DNA from: Balneolales bacterium | GTDB lineage: Bacteria; Bacteroidota; Rhodothermia; Balneolales; Cyclonatronaceae | Assembly (NCBI GenBank): GCA_022565805.1 | Contig: JAIULZ010000002.1 | Coordinates: 24,467 to 88,466, forward strand | DNA: 64,000 bases | Direction of reading: 5' to 3' | Shown: positions 28,578 to 35,250 of the stretch, in pieces | Layout of the letters: each line of letters starts with the position of its first letter | How positions within the stretch are numbered: position 1 is the stretch's first letter | Notes under the pieces: generated by a model | What the model saw: only the letters and a program-made list of their open reading frames with translations | Databases searched by the model: none | What the model was told of the DNA's origin: nothing | Made by a program: the position numbers and the translations under genes

Positions 28578-29900
28578 TTACCGGTCAAGAAAATGCGTTT
28601 TCCCCTTTACATCCTCAAAAGAAGACGCAACTACAAGGCTCTCGAAGCCATAGCGATTGTTTACAGCATCTCTCGCCCGGAACAAACTTCTCATTTTTTC
28701 ATCTTCACGAAAAAAAAGCTCGATCTGCCCGCTTGCATCAAGCTCCAAAGTATGCACACCAAATCCGCGGATTCGGTGGCCGTTTGCCAGATAATAGGCA
28801 ACCACAGGCATCACTGAGGCCAGCCCCGCCTTAAGCACGTATTCGTCAAGATTGGTAAGTCCAGGAGTGGCAAACAAAATACGCACACCGCGCCAGCTTT
28901 CGTCCTGAAACCGCAAATAGGCCGAATACTTCTTCGCACGCCGTTTATATCCGCGCATTCTGTAGCAAAGCTGTCGCACCGCCTTTACAACCTCACCTTT
29001 CACTTCCTCCGCATTTTTAGTCCAGTCGGAGAAAGTATGCATATAGGTTACCTCCTGAGGCACATGCTCGGCCGGATCTTCCACCACAGCGCGATCCAGA
29101 CCACATACGGTTTCATGCAACATCGAGCCAAAATAAGCTCCAAAAAGCTTTTGGAAAACAGAGCGACCATTCGTTATCGCATCCCGGATAGTATGCAACC
29201 CGGCCTGACTCAGCCGGGCATATCTGCGGCTGCCGATTCCCCAAACCTCATCCAGCTTCAGCGGCCATATCATTTTCTTTTCGGCCTCTTCATCAAGCAC
29301 AATAGTAAGACCATTCGGCTTTACCAGGTCGGAAGCCAGTTTCGCGTAGGTTTTAGAACGTGCGATGCCTACAGAGCAAAATAAAGCCGTTTCTTTATAG
29401 ATTTCCTGCTTCAATCGGGTCGCAAAATCTTTAAAAGACGCCTCTTTGGTACTGGCCATAAAAGTAAGGTCCATAAAATATTCATCCATAGAATAGCTTT
29501 CTACATCGGCCGCGTAACGATCCAGCACGCCACGAATCTGTCTGCTAATAGCCTGATATTTATCGTAATGCACCTGCATAAAAACCAGATACGGACAAAG
29601 CTGCACAGCTTCGAAAGCGCTCATTCCAGTTTTAACCCCGAACTTACGGGCTTCATAGCTGGATGTCGCCACAATTCCCCGCGCCGTTCCATTTGGTTTG
29701 CGCCACCCACCTACAACCAAAGGTAAGCCCTGCAAATCGTAGCTCACCTGCTCCACCTGCGCGTAAAAGCAGTTCATATCCAAATGGAGATAAATACGCG
29801 GTTTTTTCCGTATATGCCGCTGCGAGGCAGCTATCGTATTGTACAGAGTGATGCGGTGCACATTCCGCGTTAAGTCGTAAGAGCCCGGATCATTTTTCAT
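28578..29900 (-). CDS. Y-family DNA polymerase (DNA polymerase IV-like)
   Basis: About 440 residues from the ATG at 29900 (a TTG two codons upstream also exists). The palm motifs are clear: YLHLDMNCFYAQVEQ with the first catalytic Asp, and SYSMDEYFMDLT with the second Asp-Glu pair, then a helix-hairpin-helix-like EVWGIGSRRYARLSQAGLHTI and a little-finger domain. It would extend across lesions at low fidelity. A 15-residue insertion WRKPNGTARGIVATSSYEARKFGV is the usual finger region. The N-terminus has about 35 extra residues before the first motif. It is divergent from an unrecognised gene, and the shared spacer contains AT-rich palindromes that could be operators. Confidence 0.93.
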   Translation of the reverse strand: MKNDPGSYDLTRNVHRITLYNTIAASQRHIRKKPRIYLHLDMNCFYAQVEQVSYDLQGLPLVVGGWRKPNGTARGIVATSSYEARKFGVKTGMSAFEAVQLCPYLVFMQVHYDKYQAISRQIRGVLDRYAADVESYSMDEYFMDLTFMASTKEASFKDFATRLKQEIYKETALFCSVGIARSKTYAKLASDLVKPNGLTIVLDEEAEKKMIWPLKLDEVWGIGSRRYARLSQAGLHTIRDAITNGRSVFQKLFGAYFGSMLHETVCGLDRAVVEDPAEHVPQEVTYMHTFSDWTKNAEEVKGEVVKAVRQLCYRMRGYKRRAKKYSAYLRFQDESWRGVRILFATPGLTNLDEYVLKAGLASVMPVVAYYLANGHRIRGFGVHTLELDASGQIELFFREDEKMRSLFRARDAVNNRYGFESLVVASSFEDVKGKTHFLDR

Positions 29901-29920
29901 GCACAAAATTACATATAATG

Positions 29921-30119
29921 CACATATATTTTAAGGAAAATTTTATAAAAAAAGAAAACAAAGCCAGATTAAGCGCCAGAATATGTCACACCTCAGAGCA
30001 AAATGAGTGTGCTTCAGCGTTTAAGCCGAAGTAAAAATGTCACCGCCAAACAGCCCGGATTTTACTCCGGATTATGACTCATTTCTTGCCTGCCACATAT
30101 AATATGTGTAATATATGTG
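29921..30119. promoter_or_regulatory. Divergent promoter region with CACATATAT palindromic elements
   Basis: CACATATAT at 29921-29929 and its exact reverse complement ATATATGTG at 30111-30119 sit beside the two gene starts, and a 7-bp-arm palindrome CACATAT-A-ATATGTG lies at 30094-30108. One regulator acting on both genes would explain this; a damage repressor is a natural guess beside a Y-family polymerase. Confidence 0.4.
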
Positions 30120-30617
30120 TATAAAATTTATACAGTCGTGCCCGACTTTCAACAAACGGGTTTTCACGGCAGAAGCGGCCATATGGTAACTTTCTCCGCG
30201 GTTTCAAGCAGCTTCGCACCTGTATTCCTTGCCTACTGGCTTAGAAAAGAAAACCAACAAGAAACATTTACCCGGCTTTCAAAAGCGTATCCAAAACCTT
30301 CAGATTTACTCACTATGCAAGTAGCAAAGCTTGAAAAAATAAACGTCATTGCCGCCTATGCGGGCTTCAAAACACCCGCGCTTCAGCGAGCCATAACGCC
30401 CATTCGGTTTATGCTGCCCGACGGCGAAAAACACCATGTCGAAGAAGTAAAGCGTTCGTATTCGGAGCGTGTGGGCGACTCGCTTCATGTTCATTTCGTA
30501 ATCAAAACCAAAGAAAGACGATATTTCGACATCGTTTACGACAGCAAAAGAGTTACATGGATGCTCGTAGTCGAACTCGAAGAAGCGCTATTTACATCTC
30601 AGGGCATGCAGGATTAA
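30117..30617 (+). CDS. Hypothetical protein divergent to the Y-family polymerase
   Basis: 166 residues from a GTG at 30117; Met23 (ATG 30183) is an alternative and would leave the palindromic region fully upstream. The protein is basic, with no signal peptide or membrane helix. The middle part (AYWLRKENQQETFTRLSKAYPKPSDLLTMQVAKLEKINVI) looks helical, and the end (HVHFVIKTKERRYFDIVYDSKRVTWMLV) looks like beta strands. I do not recognise it. Its head-to-head position with a polymerase gene and the shared palindromes suggest common control. Confidence 0.65.
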   Translation: MYKIYTVVPDFQQTGFHGRSGHMVTFSAVSSSFAPVFLAYWLRKENQQETFTRLSKAYPKPSDLLTMQVAKLEKINVIAAYAGFKTPALQRAITPIRFMLPDGEKHHVEEVKRSYSERVGDSLHVHFVIKTKERRYFDIVYDSKRVTWMLVVELEEALFTSQGMQD

Positions 30618-30676
30618 GAAATTACCGTATCTCTTGCTGGTGATTTTTGAGCTGGAGGGCTTAGAGGTTGATGAGC

Positions 30677-30880
30677 ACATCCCAAACAGCCCAAGCTGAA
30701 GCATGGGCTCATGAGATTTTGTTATTTGGCTGTGATGGGTTTCTGGGTCGATAGGAATTTCTGAGCAGATATTAACTACTGGGGCTCAGAGGTTAATGAG
30801 AAAATCCCAAGTCCAGAATCAAGCTGAAGCATGATTCCGGAACGAGATGTTTTCCACTGCCATGCTTCAGCTTGGCGTTG
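30677..30880. repeat. Left direct repeat (about 200 bp) flanking higBA, with three palindromes
   Basis: Similar along its length to 31652-31858, which lies 976 bp away (measured between the GAATCA palindrome cores). It holds palindromes at 30688-30709 (arms AGCCCA/TGGGCT), 30813-30840 (9-bp arms, one mismatch) and about 30858-30877 (arms GCCA/TGGC). The first two have the centre AGCTGAAGCA and the third has its reverse complement. The whole 30618-30932 gap is occupied by this repeat. Confidence 0.85.
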
Positions 30881-30932
30881 ACTACGGCGGCAGCCATTGG
30901 GCAGGAGTTTTTGAGCTAAAGAGAAACGAGGG

Positions 30933-31232
30933 CTAAGCAGGGTCTGTATGAAGAGATTTTATTTTTTTTAGCTCCGCTTCTTTGGATTTCCATTCTTCTT
31001 CAAGGTCGTAATCATCTTGTAAGCCTAACCAAAACCTGGCTGAGTTTCCAAAATACTTGCTTAGTCGTAAAGCTGTATCTGCGGTAATTCTGCGTTTGCC
31101 TTTTATGATTTGCGAGAGTCGTGTTTGTGGAATATTCAAGTCTTTAGACAGCCGATACGCCGTTATTTCCAGAGGTTTCAGAAACTCTTCGAGCAGAATT
31201 TCGCCCGGATGCACATTTGACAGCTTTTTCAT
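30933..31232 (-). CDS. higA: HigA-type antitoxin, XRE helix-turn-helix
   Basis: 99 residues. MKKLSNVHPGEILLEEFLKPLEITAYRLSKDLNIPQTRLSQIIKGKRRITADTALRLSKYF matches the HigA/VapI antitoxin pattern exactly in order: HPGE start, helix-turn-helix (about 24-60), then FGNSARFWLGLQ. It should neutralise the toxin encoded 13 bp upstream and repress the operon. The charged C-terminal tail is typical. The gene pair is bracketed by direct repeats. Confidence 0.93.
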   Translation of the reverse strand: MKKLSNVHPGEILLEEFLKPLEITAYRLSKDLNIPQTRLSQIIKGKRRITADTALRLSKYFGNSARFWLGLQDDYDLEEEWKSKEAELKKIKSLHTDPA

Positions 31233-31245
31233 AGTTAATACTTTT

Positions 31246-31527
31246 TTAATGATAATCTATTATTTCTACTTCGCTGGCATTTCCTTCACTCCACTTAAAA
31301 ATGATGCGCCACTGCTTATTTATTCTAATGCTGTAAAAGCCTTTCAGATTACCCGACAGCTTCTCAAGTCTGTTCGATGGAGGAATTGTTAAATCTAAAA
31401 TACTTTGCGAGTTATTGATCATCCGTAACTTTCGCCGACCAATATTTTGGATGTCTAAAGGTATTTTTTTCACCCTGTTTCCAAGCCAAATTTGCTCTGT
31501 ATGCTTTGATCCGAAAGATAGTATCAT
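31246..31527 (-). CDS. higB: HigB-type toxin, RelE/ParE superfamily
   Basis: 93 residues beginning MILSFGSKHTEQIW. The family blocks are all present: KIPLDIQNIGRRKLRMINNSQSILDL, IPPSNRLEKLSGNLKGFYSIRINKQWRIIFKW and the EVEIIDYH end. HigB cleaves mRNA on the ribosome; the conserved Arg, Lys and His residues are intact, so it should be active. Toxin-before-antitoxin order is the HigBA arrangement. It precedes higA by 13 bp and is transcribed out of the right flanking repeat. Confidence 0.92.
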   Translation of the reverse strand: MILSFGSKHTEQIWLGNRVKKIPLDIQNIGRRKLRMINNSQSILDLTIPPSNRLEKLSGNLKGFYSIRINKQWRIIFKWSEGNASEVEIIDYH

Positions 31528-31651
31528 AACTTCGTGCGTTAGTAACGCTTAAGATAAGCATTTTCTGTCTGTCTTGATAGTCCCGCCCGAACTGATGCAT
31601 GTTGTACATTTCTAACCTGGTAGTGGTTTCCGGTCTTGGAGATTGATTCAT

Positions 31652-31858
31652 ACATCCCAAATGAGCCCAAGCTGAAGCATGGGCTCTTGAGATTTTGTTA
31701 CTTGGTTATGATGAGTTTCGAGCTCGTAAAGAATTTCTGTCAAGATTTTAACTACTGGGGCTCGGAGTTTAATGAAGAGATACCAAATCCGGAATCAAGC
31801 TGAAGCATGATTCCGGGATGAGATGTTTTTCCATTGCCATGCTTCAGCTTGGCAGTGG
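31652..31858. repeat. Right direct repeat flanking higBA, with palindromes
   Basis: Counterpart of 30677-30880. Palindromes: 31663-31686 (7-bp arms GAGCCCA/TGGGCTC), 31789-31816 (perfect 9-bp arms CCGGAATCA/TGATTCCGG) and 31831-31858 (9-bp arms, one mismatch). The distance between the first two cores is 128 bp in both copies. Confidence 0.85.
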
Positions 31859-32473
31859 GCCGACGCACTTTGTTCTGCCCCGTAGACCCAGTCGTGGCTC
31901 GTTTGGTGGGCTTTTTGATTCGATTTGGGATACCTTCACCGCCCGAATGGAAATCTCCGCAGCGCCGTGCTTCAGCCGGCGTTGACCACGGAGCAGCTTA
32001 ATTGACTCGATTCGCGCATCCTCCTTCCAGAATCAAGCTGAAGCATGATTCCGGAATGAGAGATTTTTTTTCCATTGCCATGCTTCAGCTTGGCGATGGG
32101 CCGACGCATGTTGTTCTGCCCCGTAGACCCAGGCGTGGCTGGTTTGGCAGGCTTTTTGATTCGAATTGGGATGTCATCACCACCCAAATGAAAACTTCCG
32201 CAGCGCCGCGCTTCAGCCGGCGTTGACCACGGAGCAGCTTAATTAACTCGATTCGCGCATCCCAAATCCGGAATCAAGCTGAAGCATGATTCCGGAATGA
32301 GATTTTTTTCCATTGCCATGCTTCAGCTTGGCAATGGGCCGACGCATGTTGTTCTGCCCCGTAGACCCAGGCGTGGCTGGTTTGGGGGGCTTTTTGATTC
32401 GATTTGGGGTGTCATCACCGCCCAAATGAAAACTTCCACAGCGCCGCGCTTCAGCCGGCGTTGACCACGGAGC
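31787..32473. repeat. Three tandem ~240-bp units containing covarying palindromes
   Basis: The shared anchor AATCAAGCTGAAGCATGATT starts at 31793, 32031 and 32272, giving periods of 238 and 241 bp. Each unit has three palindromes: arms around CCGGAATCA (31789-31816, 32027-32054, 32268-32295), arms around CCATTGCCA (31831-31858, 32072-32099, 32310-32337) and arms CGCCG/CGGCG (31963-31981, 32204-32222, 32442-32460). The first unit overlaps the right repeat of higBA. The periods are not multiples of three, so the units are not coding. Confidence 0.9.
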
Positions 32474-32512
32474 TAATCGTTTGCGTAGATTCACGCATCA
32501 TCCCGCAAAAAT

Positions 32513-32549
32513 AAAAAGGGCTTTGAAAACCGTGTTGTTTTCAAAGCCC
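32513..32549 (-). terminator. Intrinsic terminator of htpG
   Basis: Thirteen-bp arms GGGCTTTGAAAAC / GTTTTCAAAGCCC (32518-32530 and 32537-32549) with a 6-nt loop. Read on the minus strand the stem is followed by TTTTTATTTTT. It lies 64 bp past the htpG stop and also separates htpG from the repeat array. Confidence 0.9.
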
Positions 32550-32613
32550 CGAATTGAATTAGAGCAGCAAACCTGTGTTCTGTGTTAATTATTTATTTAG
32601 GAGTGCTGGGTCG

Positions 32614-34500
32614 CTATTTTTTCTTCTTTTTGGGAGTACTTTTTGTGGCCGTATCGCTGGCCACTTTCATGAAGCTGGTCATCCTGTTTACAAATGCGGC
32701 GGGAGATTCGAGATGTCCCTGCATTAGTAGGGCGCCATCATACAGCTGTTCGGCAAAAAGTTTTACACGGTCGGTTTGACCGGCTTCGGTTAGAGCTGCA
32801 AGGTTTTTGATGAGCGGGTGAGACGGGTTGATCTCAAAAAGCCGCTTGGAAACCGGCATATCCTGGTTCATCATTTTCATCATGCGCTCCATGTGGCTGT
32901 CCATGCCTTCTTTGCCAACGGTAAGTGTTGCGGCAGAGTCTACGAGTCGCTTCGAAGCCACTATGTCTTCTACCCTGTCGCCTATGGTTTCGCGGAAAAC
33001 GGCGAGTAGCTTGTCGAGAGCTTCTCCTTGTAATGAATCTTCGGGAGCGGCATCGTCTTCTCCGAGGTTGATGTCGGATTTTTCGATGCTTTTCAGCTCT
33101 TTTTCCTCAAAATTCATGAGTCCCGGAACTACAAAAGAATCAACCGGCTCGTGTAGCAAGATTACTTCTACGTCTTTCTTTTTGAAGTATTCCAGACGCG
33201 GATCGTTACGCAATTCTGTAAGGCTATCGCCACTCAGGAAATAGATTTCTTTTTGAAAATCTGGCATACGACCTACGTAATCTTTAAGAGATACCAGCTC
33301 ATCATCTGTAGATTTGGAGGTCTGGAAACGAAGCAGGTTTATGAGACGATCTCGATTTGTGAAATCGGAATTCAGCCCGCTTTTAAACAAGGGTCCGAAT
33401 TCTTTGAGGAATGCTTTGAATTTATCTTGCTCGCTTTCTGCCCAGTATTCGATCATGGAAAGTACTTTTCCTGTAATCACTTCCCGGATTTTATTCATTA
33501 TGGGCGAATACTGAGTTACCTCGCGCGATACATTTAGCGGCAGGTCTTCGCTGTCTACGAGACCTTCCATAAAACGGAGGTATTCCGGGAGCAGCTCTTC
33601 GCAGTCTTCCTGCACAAATACGCGGTTAGAATACAGCTGAACCGATTTGAACTCTTCGTTCTGGAAGAAGTTGGGCTTACGTTTAGACGGCACAAAAAGT
33701 AGCGCCTTAAAGTTCATCCGACCTTCCATGGCAAGATGCAGATGATCCAGAGGATCGTTGAAATCATTGGAAACGAATTTGTAGAATTCCTTGAGCTCTT
33801 CATCCGTTATGTCACTTTTCTGCTTATGCCAGAGAGCTCCTTTTTTGTTGATTTCCTCATCACCAATCAGAATGGGGTAATCTACAAAGTTTGAGTATTT
33901 ACGGATTACAGACTCTACGCGATAGCGGGTGGCGAAATCTTTGTAGTCGTCTTTTAGCGTAAATGAAATGCGGGTTCCGCGCTCTTCACGATCCGATTCC
34001 TCTATGCTGAAGGTTCCTTTGCCGTCAGAGATCCATTTTACAGCAGGCTGTGAAGCATCGAAATGGCGGGTTTCTACCGTTATTTCGTCTGTAACCATAA
34101 ATGCAGAGTAGAAGCCAACACCAAACTGACCAATCATATTGCCGTCGAGCTTGCCCTTGTTTTCTTTCATATCGCGGATAAACTCGAGCGTTCCGGAGCT
34201 GGCAATTGTCCCGAGGCGCTCAACAAGCTCCTGCTCGGTCATTCCCACGCCGGTATCTTCTATGGTGAAGGTTTTCTTTTCCTCATCTAGCTCGAGCTTA
34301 ATTCGAAGCGGGATATCCGGCGAATGGATGTCTTCTCCTTTCAGCTGCCGAAATCGGATTTTGTTCAGCGCATCTGATGAATTTGAAATTAACTCGCGGA
34401 GGAAAACTTCCGGATTCGTATATAAAGAATTGATTATAAGATGAAGCAGCTGCTTCATCTCGGCTTTAAATTCGTACTGTTGTTTCGTTTGTTCGGACAT
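32614..34500 (-). CDS. htpG: Molecular chaperone HtpG (Hsp90)
   Basis: 628 residues, normal bacterial Hsp90 length. The N-terminal GHKL ATPase domain has LRELISNSSDALNKIRF, IEDTGVGMT, SGT and GQFGVGFYSAFMV; the middle domain has LFVPSKRKPNFF and LYSNRVFVQEDC..LLPEYLRF; the C-terminal dimerisation domain ends in a Lys-rich tail (SDTATKSTPKKKKK). Cytosolic, ATP-driven maturation of client proteins. It is monocistronic, with a strong terminator just downstream. Confidence 0.97.
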   Translation of the reverse strand: MSEQTKQQYEFKAEMKQLLHLIINSLYTNPEVFLRELISNSSDALNKIRFRQLKGEDIHSPDIPLRIKLELDEEKKTFTIEDTGVGMTEQELVERLGTIASSGTLEFIRDMKENKGKLDGNMIGQFGVGFYSAFMVTDEITVETRHFDASQPAVKWISDGKGTFSIEESDREERGTRISFTLKDDYKDFATRYRVESVIRKYSNFVDYPILIGDEEINKKGALWHKQKSDITDEELKEFYKFVSNDFNDPLDHLHLAMEGRMNFKALLFVPSKRKPNFFQNEEFKSVQLYSNRVFVQEDCEELLPEYLRFMEGLVDSEDLPLNVSREVTQYSPIMNKIREVITGKVLSMIEYWAESEQDKFKAFLKEFGPLFKSGLNSDFTNRDRLINLLRFQTSKSTDDELVSLKDYVGRMPDFQKEIYFLSGDSLTELRNDPRLEYFKKKDVEVILLHEPVDSFVVPGLMNFEEKELKSIEKSDINLGEDDAAPEDSLQGEALDKLLAVFRETIGDRVEDIVASKRLVDSAATLTVGKEGMDSHMERMMKMMNQDMPVSKRLFEINPSHPLIKNLAALTEAGQTDRVKLFAEQLYDGALLMQGHLESPAAFVNRMTSFMKVASDTATKSTPKKKKK

Positions 34501-34690
34501 ATACCTGATTTGTCTAAGCGGTTCGTCTTATCACGCCTGCTTTGCCTTTCCTGTAGCTCATAATGACAAAACCTGCAGTGTACTTGTTCCTTGTGCTTGC
34601 TTAGTAAGCAAAGTTAATGCCAAGACTGAACTAAACAGCACTTTTTCATACCAATTATGTCAGTAAAGAATCAGCGATGAAGAAAATTGC

Positions 34691-34802
34691 GCCTGCCTCC
34701 ACCATTCGGGAAAATGCCGGCAAGGGTCAGAAATTTTAAAATATTTCCGACCCCTACTCCGGTCCTCCGTCTTCGGTCTTCGGTCATCTTTACCCAGCGA
34801 AT
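34691..34802. repeat. 112-bp direct repeat, copy A
   Basis: Begins GCCTGCCTCCACCATTCGGG. Nearly identical to 34908-35019, offset 217 bp, with differences only near the end. It contains an imperfect hairpin (GGGTC at 34724-34728 pairing with GACCC at 34749-34753, with an AT-rich inner stem). Confidence 0.9.
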
Positions 34803-34907
34803 TTGCACGGATTTAGCGAATTATTCTTGGCTTTAGAGATTTGTTCGAAATTTTATGAACCAAGTACTACTTTATTTTTATACTCACGGGCAACACAGCC
34901 TGCACCA

Positions 34908-35019
34908 GCCTGCCTCCACCATTCGGGAAAATGCCGGCAAGGGTCAGAAATTTTAAAATATTTCCGACCCCTACTCCGGTCCTCCGTCTTCGGTCATCGG
35001 TCATATTTACCCAGCGAAT
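34908..35019. repeat. 112-bp direct repeat, copy B
   Basis: Second copy of 34691-34802 with the same internal hairpin (GGGTC 34941-34945 / GACCC 34966-34970). The sequence between copies (34803-34907) is not repeated. Confidence 0.9.
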
Positions 35020-35039
35020 AAGCCTGCCGCGCATCGAGT

Positions 35040-35076
35040 CTCCCACTCTCCCTCTCTCCCTCTCTCCCACAAAAAA
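35040..35076. repeat. CTCCCTCT octamer tract plus A-run
   Basis: Almost four 8-bp units (CTCCCACT, CTCCCTCT, CTCCCTCT, CTCCCAC) followed by six A residues; same style as the tract at 9491-9537. Confidence 0.8.
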
Positions 35077-35146
35077 TCACCATTCATCTCACGAAACCAG
35101 AAGTGAAGCAAGTACACAGTTAGTATTAAATACCTTCTGTACGCAG

Positions 35147-35192
35147 AAAAGGCAGGGAGCCTTCATTTTTTGCCGAAGATTCCCTGCCTTTT
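35147..35192 (-). terminator. Intrinsic terminator of the lipoprotein gene
   Basis: Twelve-bp arms AAAAGGCAGGGA / TCCCTGCCTTTT (35147-35158 and 35181-35192) with a 22-nt loop, 59 bp past the lipoprotein stop at 35251. T-rich on the minus-strand side. Confidence 0.8.
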
Positions 35193-35250
35193 TGCTCTCA
35201 CATTCCTAATAATGATGACAATATATTCATCATACTATAAAATTATAGCG

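Larger units (their letters stand above)
34501..35250. other. Intergenic region with duplicated 112-bp element
   Basis: 750 bp upstream of htpG and downstream of the minus-strand lipoprotein gene. It contains two 112-bp direct repeats, an octamer pyrimidine tract and the terminator of the lipoprotein gene; no credible ORF. Confidence 0.6.

Noticed and set aside
31412..31660. 82-codon minus-strand frame overlapping higB
   Set aside because: It overlaps the clearly conserved HigB frame and its product matches nothing recognisable.
30677..32473. CRISPR array
   Set aside because: Repeats are long, palindromic and irregularly spaced, with no 30-40-nt spacers and no cas genes.
30677..32473. Integron attC sites
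   Set aside because: No GTTRRRY-type core sites and no tyrosine integrase gene; only the cassette-like layout is similar.
31972..32494. Minus-strand frames of 71 and 83 codons with similar products inside the tandem repeats
   Set aside because: The similarity comes from the DNA repeat; unit lengths of 238 and 241 bp break the frame and the products have no protein-like pattern.
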